DNA of 64,000 nucleotides from Brevibacterium jeotgali. GTDB taxonomy: Bacteria > Actinomycetota > Actinomycetes > Actinomycetales > Brevibacteriaceae. Below, piece by piece: positions 44,525 through 53,714 of the stretch. A program made the position numbers and the translations under genes. How positions within the stretch are numbered: position 1 is the first letter of the stretch; each line of letters begins with the position of its first letter. The stretch covers positions 1 to 64,000 of the forward strand of contig NZ_FXZM01000006.1 in assembly GCF_900169175.1 (NCBI RefSeq). Reading direction: 5' to 3'. The notes beneath the pieces are model-generated. The model had not been told where the DNA came from. It worked only from the letters and a program-made list of their open reading frames with translations, and did not search any database.

Positions 44525-44886
44525 TCATCCTCCATTGGTGTCCATTGCTGTTCCGGGGCGGTGCTGCTCCGCTGCCTCTGTGAAGAGACGCTCGCCCAAC
44601 GGCCTGAAATCGATGCTGCCCGGCTCGTACCACTCATCGAGCTCCGTCAGTCCGCCGTCGTCGGTGTACCCCAGCTCCTCGACGATTCCCGTCCACTTGT
44701 CCGCGAGTCCGTGCATCTGATCCCGGATGTCCTCGGGCAGACGGCCATCGGCGATGAGGTCGTCGACCAGCTCCTCCTGCTTCGCAACGAGGACGTCCAG
44801 TACTCACCGGAGCTCATGAGAGGCGAGAGGGGGACGGGCTCCAGATCCGCGAGGCCTGACGAGACAGTCCTCTTCCTCGTTCTCAC
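44525..44886 (-). pseudogene. Small gene interrupted by a one-base frameshift
   Basis: A GTG at 44886, with AAGGGAG at slightly long spacing, opens a frame reading through SGLADLEPVPLSPLMSSGEYW. At about 44797 the protein-like signal moves to the next frame and continues DVLVAKQEELVDDLIADGR, then HGLADKWTGIVEELGYTDDG and DEWYEPGSIDFRPLGERLF to a stop at 44525. Adding one G after TACTGG would join both parts into about 120 residues. I do not recognise the family. It directly precedes the acyl-CoA ligase gene. A true mutation, an assembly error in a G run, or programmed frameshifting are all possible. Confidence 0.65.
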
Positions 44887-45028
44887 GTTTGAACCCACTC
44901 CCTTGTGCGCACATGCTTCATCGGCGGACTGCCAGTCCTCATCAACTTAACAAGCGATCGTTCGGCATGTCCAGAGCTCAGGCGCCATCCCGGACCAGCA
45001 GTCAGGCTGCCGCGCCGGCTCGCCGCAT

Positions 45029-45643
45029 CTACGTCAGGAAATACCGCAGGTTGTCGTCCACCAGGTCGACGGCCCTCTCCGCCTCCCCCGCTTCGATGAG
45101 GTCGATGAGCCTGTTCAGCTGCGCGGCGCTGTCGCGGTCGGCCTGCCGCGGCTTCTCCTCGTCGTGGGCGACGCGGCTCTGGTCGCGCAGGCGCAGTCCG
45201 ATCGATGCTGCGCGCTCCCCCAGGCCACGGCTCAGGATCAGGAAGTGGAACCGGCGGTCGGCAGCGAAGAAGGACTTCCGATCCTCAGCCTCGGCGGCGA
45301 CGACGGCATCGTCCGCAGCGGTGCGCAGATTCCTCACGAGGACCGGATCCCGCGCGTCGCACAGCGCCTGCACCGCGGGGGCGGCGAGCAGGAGGCGCAG
45401 GTGCAGGATCTCGTCGAGGTCCGCGCGGGTGACCGGAACCAGCCGGTATCCGCGGTTGGGGACGGCCTCGACCGTGCCGTCGGCGACGAGCGACATCATC
45501 GCCTCCCGGACAGGACTCAGTGACATGCCCAGGGTCTTCGCCAGCCCTGCGGCGGAGAAGATCCGGTCCTCCCCCAGATCACCCACTGCGATGGCGGAGC
45601 GGATCTCCTCGAGTGCGGTCTCTCGCAGCGACATCGTCGGCAC
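45029..45643 (-). CDS. GntR-family regulator (FCD type)
   Basis: 204 aa. The winged helix is SAAGLAKTLGMSLSPVREAMMSLVADGTVE followed by PNRGYRLVPV; the C-terminal all-helical FCD ligand-binding domain starts ILHLRLLLAAPAVQAL and has the usual metal-binding His in RRFHFLIL. Start is a GTG at 45643 or the ATG at 45634. It is divergent from the OYE-type oxidoreductase gene, with a perfect 26-bp palindrome between them. Confidence 0.87.
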   Translation of the reverse strand: MPTMSLRETALEEIRSAIAVGDLGEDRIFSAAGLAKTLGMSLSPVREAMMSLVADGTVEAVPNRGYRLVPVTRADLDEILHLRLLLAAPAVQALCDARDPVLVRNLRTAADDAVVAAEAEDRKSFFAADRRFHFLILSRGLGERAASIGLRLRDQSRVAHDEEKPRQADRDSAAQLNRLIDLIEAGEAERAVDLVDDNLRYFLT

Positions 45644-45680
45644 CCCTCAGCTCTTGCGCGAACGTGTTCTCGGTCACTAC

Positions 45681-45713
45681 AGTACATGTACTCGGTAATC
45701 GATTACCGAGTAC
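45681..45713. promoter_or_regulatory. Palindromic operator between gntR and the OYE-type gene
   Basis: 45688-45713 is a perfect 26-bp palindrome (half-site GTACTCGGTAATC). A second palindrome AGTACATGTACT (45681-45692) overlaps its left edge. The position in a 122-nt divergent gap makes it the probable GntR binding site. Confidence 0.75.
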
Positions 45714-45765
45714 CCGGATCGCAACGACGCGACCCGACACCGCGATGCGCTGGAGGTTCCCCCTC

Positions 45766-47880
45766 ATGTCATCCCACGCCTCGGACCCGCTGCTCACCCC
45801 GTTCTCCATCGGCTCCGTCCGACTGCGGAACAGGATCGTCTCGACCTCGCACGAACCCGCGTACACGGACAACGGCATGCCCGCAGAGCGCTATCGCCGC
45901 TACCACGTGGAGAAGGCACGCGGCGGGGTGGGACTCACCATGATCGGCGGCTCCGCGATCGTCTCCCGCGACTCCCCTGCCGCGTTCGGCAACATCGACC
46001 TGAGCACGGACGAGGTGGTCCCCTGGCTGCGGAAGCTCGCGGACGAGGTCCACGACCACGGCACGAAGGTCATGATCCAGGTGACCCATCTGGGCGCCCG
46101 GTCCTCGAACTTCACCGGCGACTGGCTGCCGCTCGTCTCTGCGAGCCGGTACCGCGAACCCGCACATCGCGCCTTCGCGAAGGAGGCCGAGGACTGGGAC
46201 ATCGAGCGGATCATCGACGACTACGCCTCGGCGGCCCGCAGGGTGGCCGCCGGCGGAATGGACGGCCTGGAGCTGCAGCATTGGGGCCACCTCATGGACT
46301 CCTTCGTCTCCCCGCGGCTCAACCACCGCGAAGACGAGTACGGCGGATCGCTCGAGAACCGCCTGCGCTTCCCCCTGCGCCTCCTCGACGCGGTGCGGGC
46401 CGCAGTGCCGGACGACTTCGTCGTCGGAGTGCGGATGAGCATGGACGAGCTGCGAGAGGACGGGCTGGACAGCGACGACGCGATCGCGATCCTGCAGCGC
46501 TACATCGAGCACGGCGTCCAGTTCGTCTCCGTCACCGGCGGGCGCATCGAGAGCGACCGCGCGCTGGCGGAGGCGATCCCCGGCATGGGCACCCCGTCGG
46601 CCCCCTTCCTCGAACTCTGCCGCACGGTGCGAGCTGCGGTGTCCGTCCCGGTCCTCCACGCCACCCGCATCGCGGACGTCCCCACGGCGCGCCACGCGGT
46701 GGACGACGGGTGCGTCGACCTCATCGGCATGACCCGCGCGCAGATCGCGGACCCGTACCTCGTGGAGAAGCTGGCGGCCGGAGAGGAGGACGACATCCGC
46801 CCCTGCGTGGGGGCGAACGCCTGCCTCGACGCGATCTACGTGTCCGGGTCCGCGCACTGCATCCACAATCCCGCGACAGGACGGGAGGAGACGCTGCCGC
46901 AGCGGATCCGCACCCTGGGGCTCGCGCGGCGCTCGCGGCGCGTCGTCATCGTCGGAGCCGGACCCGCCGGACTCGAGGCCGCCAGGGTGTGCGCGATGCG
47001 CGGGCATGACGTCACACTGCTGGAGGCCTCCGATCGCCATGGCGGTCAGGTCGCGATCGCCGCCCGGTCGGAGCGTCGCAGGGACCTCATCGGGATCGTC
47101 GACTGGCGCCTGCAGCAGGCGCGGAAGAACGGTGCGGACATGCGGTTCAACGTGCTCGCGGACGAGGACACCGTCCTGGATCTGGAGCCCGACGTGGTCT
47201 TCGTCGCGACCGGCGGCATGCCGAACACGGAGGTCTGCGCGGGCGCGGAGCACGTGCTCGATGTCTGGGACGTCATGACGTCCCCGGTCGTCGCCGGCCA
47301 GCGGGTGCTCGTCTACGACGACAACGGCTCCTACTCGGCCCTCGACGCGGTCGAACGGCTGGCGCGCGCCGGCGCCGAGGTCGTCTACGCATCACCGGAG
47401 CGCACCATCGCGGTGGACGTCGGGTCGATGAACTCTCCCGCGTACCTGCGCTCGATGGCCGAGCACGGTGTCCCATCACGCCTGACGGAACGACTCATCG
47501 CAGTCGAGGAGACCGACGACGGGCTCCGCGCCACCCTGCGGAACGAGTACGCGGACACGGAGACCACGACCGACGTCGACGCAGTGGTGGTCGACAACGG
47601 CACCCTCCCCAACGACGAGCTCTACCGGGCGCTGAAGGCAGGCTCCCGCAATGGCGGGGCGATCGACTACGACGCCTTCGTCGATCCGCTGGGCACGCTG
47701 CGCGCGCAGGCGACGGCGGCGGTCACGGCGACAGCGGACGCCGAGGCCGAGGAGGAGGTCCCCGTCGGGAGTCTCCCCGACGCGCCGGGCTACGAGCTCT
47801 TCCGGATCGGCGACGCGACGACCAGCCGCAGCGTCCACGCCGCGATCCTCGACGCGCTCCGCCTGTCCCTGCTGATCTGA
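45766..47880 (+). CDS. OYE-type NADH:flavin oxidoreductase with FAD/NAD(P) domains
   Basis: 704 aa. Residues about 1-340 are an old-yellow-enzyme TIM barrel binding FMN (FSIGSVRLRNRIVSTSHEP, EDEYGGSLENRLRFPL). From about 393 (RRVVIVGAGPAGLEAARV) it is a dinucleotide-binding module as in trimethylamine dehydrogenase and 2,4-dienoyl-CoA reductase. The Fe-S loop reads C347-V-G-A-N-A-C353...C365, where the second of four expected cysteines is Ala350. Related enzymes demethylate N-methylated amino acids or reduce enoyl compounds. The ATG at 45766 has GGAGG 9 nt upstream. Confidence 0.86.
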   Translation: MSSHASDPLLTPFSIGSVRLRNRIVSTSHEPAYTDNGMPAERYRRYHVEKARGGVGLTMIGGSAIVSRDSPAAFGNIDLSTDEVVPWLRKLADEVHDHGTKVMIQVTHLGARSSNFTGDWLPLVSASRYREPAHRAFAKEAEDWDIERIIDDYASAARRVAAGGMDGLELQHWGHLMDSFVSPRLNHREDEYGGSLENRLRFPLRLLDAVRAAVPDDFVVGVRMSMDELREDGLDSDDAIAILQRYIEHGVQFVSVTGGRIESDRALAEAIPGMGTPSAPFLELCRTVRAAVSVPVLHATRIADVPTARHAVDDGCVDLIGMTRAQIADPYLVEKLAAGEEDDIRPCVGANACLDAIYVSGSAHCIHNPATGREETLPQRIRTLGLARRSRRVVIVGAGPAGLEAARVCAMRGHDVTLLEASDRHGGQVAIAARSERRRDLIGIVDWRLQQARKNGADMRFNVLADEDTVLDLEPDVVFVATGGMPNTEVCAGAEHVLDVWDVMTSPVVAGQRVLVYDDNGSYSALDAVERLARAGAEVVYASPERTIAVDVGSMNSPAYLRSMAEHGVPSRLTERLIAVEETDDGLRATLRNEYADTETTTDVDAVVVDNGTLPNDELYRALKAGSRNGGAIDYDAFVDPLGTLRAQATAAVTATADAEAEEEVPVGSLPDAPGYELFRIGDATTSRSVHAAILDALRLSLLI

Positions 47881-47898
47881 CGCCACCACCAGCGCGCC

Positions 47899-47954
47899 CA
47901 CACGCCCAGCAGCGCTCTCACACGTCCAGCAGCCCTCACACGTCCAGCAGCCCG
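47899..47954. repeat. Three-copy 18-20 nt tandem repeat at convergent gene ends
   Basis: Units starting CACACG(C/T)CCAGCAGC occur at 47899, 47919 and 47937. The last unit encodes the C-terminal codons of the SNF2 protein, and the stop of that gene (47936-47938) lies at its border. Confidence 0.9.
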
Positions 47955-50902
47955 CGCACGTCGTCGGCGGTCAGCACCCGGGAGAACGCCCCCTCCCGGA
48001 CGCCGTCGCCGTCGTCCCACAGCGCGTCCGTCAAGGCGGTCTTGCGCTGCTGGAGATCGACCACCTTCTCCTCGATCGTGCCTGCGGCGACCATGCGATA
48101 GACCATCACGGAGGAGTCCTGGCCGATCCGGTGCACGCGGTCGATCGCCTGCTCCTCCGCGGCGGGGTTCCACCACGGGTCCATGAGGAAGACGTAGTCC
48201 GCCTCCGTGAGGGTGACGCCGAAGCCGCCCGCCTTGAGGCTCAGCAGGAACACCCCCGCCTCCCCCTCCCGGAAGCCCCGGATCACGTCGTCACGCCGCC
48301 TCGTCGTCCCATCCAGACGGGAATGCGCGACCCCGCGCTCCGTGAGCTCCTCCCCGATCCGGTCGAGGAACGACGTGAACTGGCTGAACACCAGCACGCG
48401 GTGCCGCTCCCCGAGCACGTGCTCGAGGTCCTCCATCAGCGCGTGGAGCTTCGAGGACATGACGCCCGCGTACTGCCCGTCATCGACGATCGACGGATCC
48501 AGCGCGAGCATCCGCAGCAGCGTGAGTGAGCGGAAGACGATGAAGCGTCCGCGGTCCATCCCCGGTTCGCGCACGTCGTCCAGCAGTCCCAGGACCTTCT
48601 TGCGCTCCCGCTGCAGCACCGCGTCGTACACCTTCCGGTGCTCCGGCAGCAGATCGACGGTGCGCACCTGCTCCTGCTTGGGCGGCAGCTCCTCCACCAC
48701 CTGCTCCTTCGTCCGGCGCAGCACGAACGGGCGGATCCGGCGCTTGACCAGCGCGAGTCTGTGCGGTGCTGTGCCGTTCCCGATCGGCTTGGTGAAGTTC
48801 TCCCGGAACGCGACGGGTGACGGGAAGAGGCCCGGCGCCGTGAGCGACAGCAGCGCCCACAGGTCGTCGAGCGAGTTCTCCACAGGCGTCCCGGTGATCG
48901 CCAGGCGGAAGGGTGCCCGGACACGGGCGAGCGCGTCATACACCTGCGTCGAGCGGTTCTTCGCGAACTGCGCCTCGTCGATGACGAGTCCGGCCCAGGG
49001 CAGGGCGGCGTAGTCGTCGGCGTCCAGTCGCAGGCGCGCGTAGGACGTGACGACGACGTCGGCGTCCCGCACCTCATCCGCGAGCCTCGTCTTCCGCGCC
49101 GCGCGGGTCGCCTCGATCACCCGCACGTCGAGCCCCGGCGCGAACCTGGCCGCCTCGCCCTGCCACACGCCCACGACCGAGGCCGGAGCCACGACGAGGA
49201 ACGGGACAGCGGCGTCGGACGCCGCTTCGCGCGCCCGCACGATGAGGGCGAGCGCCTGGACCGTCTTGCCGAGCCCCATGTCGTCGGCGAGGATGCCGCC
49301 CAGCTCGTTCTCGTACAGGAAGCTCAGCCATGCGTACCCGTCGGACTGGTATCCGCGCAGGTGGGCGGCGAGTCCGACCGGTGGATCGGGCTGCGGGATC
49401 TCGTCGAGGTCCCGCAGTGCGCCCACCGTCTGCCGCCAGGCGATGGCCTCGGCGGACGAATCCGCGGCGTCGACGAAGTCCTCCCACAGGCTCACCTGGA
49501 AGCGGGAGATCTTCGGCGCACGGGGATCCCACTCCCCCAGCTCCTCGGCACGGGCGATGAGTTCCTTGAGCCGGTCGAAGGCCGGATGGTCCAGTGCGAG
49601 GAACGACCGGTCCGGCAGCAGGATCCTCCTCCGCCCCTCGGCCAGGGCCCGGAAGAGCGTGGCGAACGGGATCGAGCGCCCGGCGACCGTCACCTCGAAG
49701 CCCAGGTCGAACCAGTCCCGCGACTCCGTCTCCTCGCTGGTCACCCGGACGGTGGGCGGTTCCGTCAGCTCGCGGTAGTCCGGCCGGGCGCCGCTCACCT
49801 CGACGCGGACGCAGTCCAGCTCCTCGAGCCGCGGCAGCACACGGACGGTGAAGGAGGCGGTGTCCACACCCCTCAGATCCTCCCGCTCCGCAGTGCCGGC
49901 GCCGGGCCAGTGCAGGGCGGCACGGTCGCGGACCACGGCCTCGGCGGCGGTGTCCCGGCCGGCCGCCTCACCGCTGGTGATCGGGTACTCCCGGCGAGGT
50001 CCGGAGTAGGACCAGGACCAGTGGAGCTCGGCATCGTCCCTCTCGCCGAAGACCACGAGGAGCGCGAGCCGCGGTGGCTGCACCTCCGGCAGCTCGACCG
50101 TCTCATCCAGGCTGGTGACCGGCGCGACCGAGCGGAGGACCGGGAAGAACTCGTGTGTGAATTCCTCCGCATCCCCGGCGTCCACGACCAGGGGCTCATG
50201 CCGGCGCATGAGGTCGACCTCGTGCGCGGGGATGGGCCGATCGACGGGGGCGAGCACCAGCTCCAGGTCCGCGCCCGGATTCGTGAGCTCTCCGTGCAGG
50301 CCCGCGAATCCGTGGCTGCCCACCAGACTGAACGCGCTGACGGGCCGGTCATCGATCGCCAGCTCCGGTTCGACGTGGATCCGATCGTGGGCGTCTCGGC
50401 GGAGGTCGAAGCGCTTGATCGCGGAGTCCCCCCGGGTGACGCGGGTGACGAGTCCACCGCCCACGAGCGCGACACCGGCGGAGGTGAGGCGGTCGAGCAG
50501 CGTCCACAGGAGCGGGCTGGGATAGCGGTCCAGCCGCAGCACGCCGGCGTCGCCCGGGTTCAGGTTGCGGTCGTCGCGGGAGAGCCTGTTGATCTGGTCG
50601 AGGAGCGCGCGCACGGGAGCGTCCGGCCCGCGGCCGTGCTGGGCGAAGGACCGCCAGGTGAGGCCTCCGCGGCGGAACGTCCCCGGCCGCGCGCCCTCTT
50701 CGAGCGGCCGGACTCCGACGAACCACGGATCACCGGCCTCGAGCCGAGCGCGATCGAGCGCCTCGAGGGTGGAGGAGTAGAACCATCCGCGCGCATCGTC
50801 CGCGTAGAGCTCGAACGACAGGGCATAGCGGGTCCCCGGTTCGTCCTGCGTCGCGGCACGGCTGAGAGGAGCGAGCAGGCGCTTCCATTCGGGCTCGCGC
50901 AT
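47936..50902 (-). CDS. SNF2-family helicase/ATPase lacking an N-terminal SWIM domain
   Basis: 988 aa. Residues about 1-510 are the SNF2-associated region (DUF3670-like and linker). The motor follows: GILADDMGLGKTVQALALI (motif I, about 540), VVAPASVVGVW, DEAQF-type motif II (VIDEAQFAKN), ITGTPVENSLDDLW, VFSQFTSFLD and the motif V/VI block YVFLMDPWWNPAAEEQAIDRVHRIGQ. Actinobacterial relatives usually start with a Cys/His SWIM zinc domain of about 100 residues; this chain begins with [13 protein letters not shown], just after where SWIM would end. The ATG at 50902 overlaps the hydrolase stop (TGATG). Confidence 0.88.
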   Translation of the reverse strand: MREPEWKRLLAPLSRAATQDEPGTRYALSFELYADDARGWFYSSTLEALDRARLEAGDPWFVGVRPLEEGARPGTFRRGGLTWRSFAQHGRGPDAPVRALLDQINRLSRDDRNLNPGDAGVLRLDRYPSPLLWTLLDRLTSAGVALVGGGLVTRVTRGDSAIKRFDLRRDAHDRIHVEPELAIDDRPVSAFSLVGSHGFAGLHGELTNPGADLELVLAPVDRPIPAHEVDLMRRHEPLVVDAGDAEEFTHEFFPVLRSVAPVTSLDETVELPEVQPPRLALLVVFGERDDAELHWSWSYSGPRREYPITSGEAAGRDTAAEAVVRDRAALHWPGAGTAEREDLRGVDTASFTVRVLPRLEELDCVRVEVSGARPDYRELTEPPTVRVTSEETESRDWFDLGFEVTVAGRSIPFATLFRALAEGRRRILLPDRSFLALDHPAFDRLKELIARAEELGEWDPRAPKISRFQVSLWEDFVDAADSSAEAIAWRQTVGALRDLDEIPQPDPPVGLAAHLRGYQSDGYAWLSFLYENELGGILADDMGLGKTVQALALIVRAREAASDAAVPFLVVAPASVVGVWQGEAARFAPGLDVRVIEATRAARKTRLADEVRDADVVVTSYARLRLDADDYAALPWAGLVIDEAQFAKNRSTQVYDALARVRAPFRLAITGTPVENSLDDLWALLSLTAPGLFPSPVAFRENFTKPIGNGTAPHRLALVKRRIRPFVLRRTKEQVVEELPPKQEQVRTVDLLPEHRKVYDAVLQRERKKVLGLLDDVREPGMDRGRFIVFRSLTLLRMLALDPSIVDDGQYAGVMSSKLHALMEDLEHVLGERHRVLVFSQFTSFLDRIGEELTERGVAHSRLDGTTRRRDDVIRGFREGEAGVFLLSLKAGGFGVTLTEADYVFLMDPWWNPAAEEQAIDRVHRIGQDSSVMVYRMVAAGTIEEKVVDLQQRKTALTDALWDDGDGVREGAFSRVLTADDVRGLLDV

Positions 50903-51609
50903 CAGGCTGCCGACCGCACCCGCTCCACCAGGCGCTCCAGCGCCGCGCCGACACTGACGGGGTCCTCCAGGGGTGGGGTGTGACCGACGGACTGATCGAC
51001 GACGACACGTGCCGCAGGGAACACGTCCCGCCACGCCGCCGCGTCGTCCGGGGAGCGCTTGGGGTCGAGGCCGCCGTGCAGCACCTCGACCGGCAGGCGC
51101 GGTCGGGTGCCGCGCGTGCGGAGGTCGGTCGCCGCCTGATCGGCCAGGACCTCGACCGCGGGCGCTCCACCCACACGGCGGGCGTAGGCGACCATCGCCT
51201 CGATCCACTCCTCCGGGCTGTCCTCCGGGACATTGCGCCGGGCATGGCGGATGAGCACCTCGTCCGACACCGGGTCGGCGAGCTCGTCGAGCATGCCCGC
51301 AACCGTCGCGTGTCCGCGCATGTCGGGTCCTGAATCGATGAGGACGAGACCTCTCACCTGGTCCGGGAACGCGAAGGCCGCAATCGCTGCGATCGCACCG
51401 CCCGTCGAGTGTCCGACCAGCACGCAGGGGGCACCACCGGCAAGCCCCACGGCGTGCGCCGCGGCGTTCAGGAGAGTGCACGGCTGTGCGTTCTCCATCC
51501 AGGCCGCACCGACGCCGCTGCTCCCCAGCGGCACGGGCACATCCGCGAACACGTCCGGGCTCACGTGGGTGCCGGGGATGAAGACGGTGGTGAGATCGCC
51601 TGCGGTCAC
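50902..51609 (-). CDS. Alpha/beta hydrolase
   Basis: 235 aa. The nucleophile elbow is GHSTGG, the acid is in GGLDPKRSP and the histidine in VGHTPP, giving a complete Ser-Asp-His triad. The GTG at 51609 overlaps the rraA stop by 4 nt and the gene's own stop overlaps the SNF2 start. The substrate is unknown. No secretion signal is present. Confidence 0.85.
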   Translation of the reverse strand: MTAGDLTTVFIPGTHVSPDVFADVPVPLGSSGVGAAWMENAQPCTLLNAAAHAVGLAGGAPCVLVGHSTGGAIAAIAAFAFPDQVRGLVLIDSGPDMRGHATVAGMLDELADPVSDEVLIRHARRNVPEDSPEEWIEAMVAYARRVGGAPAVEVLADQAATDLRTRGTRPRLPVEVLHGGLDPKRSPDDAAAWRDVFPAARVVVDQSVGHTPPLEDPVSVGAALERLVERVRSAA

Positions 51610-52085
51610 GGTTCGATCAGGATCCCGTCTTCGTCGGCCCACAGCTTCTTCCCGGGCGTGAACGTCACGCCGCCGAACTCGACCGGCACGTCCTGCTCAC
51701 CGACCCCGTCCTTCGCGGACTTCCGCGGGTTGGACCCGAGTGCCTTGATCCCGAGGTCGAGCTCCCGCAGCGCCGTCCGGTCCCGGACAGCGCCGTGGAT
51801 GACGACGCCCGCCCAGCCGTTCTCCACCGCCGAGGCCGCGATCAGGTCTCCCATGAGAGCGGACTCGAGTGAGCCTCGGCCGTCGATGACGAGCACCGCG
51901 CCCGCACCCGGTGTCGCGAGCAGGGACTTCACGAGTGCGTTGTCGCGGAAGCACCGAATGGTCCGGATGGGGCCCGCGAAGGCCCGTCGTCCGCCCAGAT
52001 CCTGGAACTGCTGGGTGCACGAATCGAGCGCATCGCCCCGTTCGTCGTAGAGGTCTGCCGTGATGACGTCCTGCGCGTTCTCCAT
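51606..52085 (-). CDS. rraA: RraA-family protein
   Basis: 159 aa. Typical RraA wording: [46 protein letters not shown] and [14 protein letters not shown]. In gamma-proteobacteria RraA restrains RNase E; many homologues are 4-hydroxy-4-methyl-2-oxoglutarate/oxaloacetate aldolases with the G-x20-R-D motif seen here. The aldolase role is at least as likely in Actinomycetota. First gene of the rraA-hydrolase-SNF2 operon. Confidence 0.88.
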   Translation of the reverse strand: MENAQDVITADLYDERGDALDSCTQQFQDLGGRRAFAGPIRTIRCFRDNALVKSLLATPGAGAVLVIDGRGSLESALMGDLIAASAVENGWAGVVIHGAVRDRTALRELDLGIKALGSNPRKSAKDGVGEQDVPVEFGGVTFTPGKKLWADEDGILIEP

Positions 52086-52183
52086 GACGCCAGGGTACCG
52101 ATCGGCCGCAAGGTCACGTGACCCCGATCATGTTCCCCATGGGACGATGGGCGTGGAATACGGAGGCTCTGCGCGAGGTTCTC

Positions 52184-52199
52184 AGTTGATAGTTGAACT
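52184..52199 (+). promoter_or_regulatory. Candidate operator upstream of the pirin operon
   Basis: AGTTGATAGTTGAACT is an imperfect palindrome 40 nt before the pirin start, in an AT-richer patch with repeated AGTTGA words. It resembles MarR-type binding sites. The regulator is not encoded nearby. Confidence 0.35.
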
Positions 52200-52239
52200 A
52201 CGTGGTTGACGGACGAGCCCGACGCCCCAGGAGGCTGCC

Positions 52240-53316
52240 ATGAGCAACGTCGAAGCCCACCCGGCCGAGGTCCTCTGCCGGAGCGAGGGCCTGCCGGGGC
52301 CCGACTCCGCGTGCGCCGACGGTGTCCCGGTCGAGCTCATCACCTCACGCGAGGTCCCACTGGGAGGCCCGCGGGCCATGCTGGTGCGCAGGACACTGCC
52401 CCAGCGGCAGCGCTCCCTGATCGGCGCGTGGTGCTTCGTCGACCACTTCGGGCCCAGCGATGTCCGCGACACGGGCGGAATGGACGTCGCCCCGCACCCC
52501 CACACGGGGCTGCAGACGGTCAGCTGGCTGTTCGAGGGCGCGGTCGCGCACATCGACTCCGGCGGCGGCGTCGGCACCGTCCTGCCCGGGGAGATCAACC
52601 TCATGACCGCCGGCACCGGCATCTGCCATTCGGAGACGTCGACGGATGGGACGACGACGCTCCACGGCGTACAGCTGTGGCTCGCGCTGCCGGACGCCGT
52701 CCGGAACAGTCTGGGGCGCGCGTTCGAGCACTTCGAGCCGCAGCCGGTGGCGCTGGACGGCGGAACCGCCCTCGTCTTCATCGGTTCGCTGCTGGGCGAG
52801 GACTCGCCGGTCAGCGTGTACTCGCCGCTGGTCGGGGCGGAGCTGCGCCTGGAGGCCGGCGCGGTCCTCGATCTGCCCGTGGATGCGGCGTTCGAGCACG
52901 GACTCCTCGTGGATTCCGGCGACGTCGCTCTCGAAGGCGTCGCACTCACCCCCGGCACTCTGGGCTACACCGGGATCGGCAGCGAGCGCCTGCGCATCGC
53001 GAACACCGGCACCGGTCCCGCACGCCTCATCCTCATCGGCGGTGAGCCGTTCGAGGAGGAGATCGTCATGTGGTGGAACTTCATCGGCCGCGATTCGGAT
53101 GAGATCGCGCAGTACCGCGCGCAGTGGCAGGAGGAGGATGACCGGTTCGGACGGGTCGAGGGCTATGTGGGCCACGGCGGTCCCGGACGCGACCCGGACG
53201 GCCGCTCGCGCCTCCCTGCACCCACACTCCCGAACGTCCGCATGCGCGCGCGGAAGAACCCCCCGCCGCACGTCCAGGACAGCTCGACGAACAGCGATAC
53301 GAGGAGCGGATCATGA
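52240..53316 (+). CDS. Pirin family protein
   Basis: 358 aa bicupin. The metal-binding cupin motif DVAPHPHTGLQTVSWLFEG with H..H and the later CHSE (GTGICHSETS) are present, and the C-terminal cupin ends in LIGGEPFEEEIVMWWNFIGRD. Some pirins act as quercetinase-like dioxygenases, others as transcription cofactors; which applies is not known. The last about 40 residues are a Pro/Arg/Ser-rich tail. It overlaps the GNAT gene by 4 nt. Confidence 0.9.
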   Translation: MSNVEAHPAEVLCRSEGLPGPDSACADGVPVELITSREVPLGGPRAMLVRRTLPQRQRSLIGAWCFVDHFGPSDVRDTGGMDVAPHPHTGLQTVSWLFEGAVAHIDSGGGVGTVLPGEINLMTAGTGICHSETSTDGTTTLHGVQLWLALPDAVRNSLGRAFEHFEPQPVALDGGTALVFIGSLLGEDSPVSVYSPLVGAELRLEAGAVLDLPVDAAFEHGLLVDSGDVALEGVALTPGTLGYTGIGSERLRIANTGTGPARLILIGGEPFEEEIVMWWNFIGRDSDEIAQYRAQWQEEDDRFGRVEGYVGHGGPGRDPDGRSRLPAPTLPNVRMRARKNPPPHVQDSSTNSDTRSGS

Positions 53317-53714
53317 CCGACCAGCAGCTCACGGACAAGACCGGCGCAGCCGTCACAGTGGCACTCGACCAGGAGCGGCGCGCGTATGCCATCACCCTCG
53401 ACAGCGGCGAGGTGGCGGGGCGGACCTTCTTCACCCCGGCCTCGGCGACGGAGGACTCCGGCGGAGCCGAGGAATGGATCTTCTTCCACACCGAGGTCGA
53501 TGACTCGTTCGGCGGCCGCGGGCTGGGCGGCATCCTCGTCGGGCAGGCGATGGCCGATGTCGCGGAACGCGGCGTGACCGTCGTGCCGCTGTGCCCGTTC
53601 GTGAAGGGCTGGCTCGAGAAGAATGAGGACGCGTACGCCTCGCAGGGCGGCACCGTCCGCAGGGCGGGGCCCTCCGACGTCGACGCGGCACAGGCCGCCT
53701 CGAAGGGAGCATGA
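53313..53714 (+). CDS. GNAT-like N-acetyltransferase (YjdJ type)
   Basis: 133 aa of the short GNAT-like family: FFHTEVDDSFGGRGLGGILVG (acetyl-CoA loop), and VVPLCPFVKGWLEKNEDAY near the end. The CoA pyrophosphate loop is GGRGLGG. Its start and stop overlap pirin and the AhpD-like gene by 4 nt, so it is the middle gene of a coupled triplet. The acceptor is unknown. Confidence 0.87.
   Translation: MTDQQLTDKTGAAVTVALDQERRAYAITLDSGEVAGRTFFTPASATEDSGGAEEWIFFHTEVDDSFGGRGLGGILVGQAMADVAERGVTVVPLCPFVKGWLEKNEDAYASQGGTVRRAGPSDVDAAQAASKGA

Noticed and set aside
44889..45698. Plus-strand frame covering the GntR gene
   Set aside because: It is the shadow of the minus-strand GntR gene, whose helix-turn-helix is clear.
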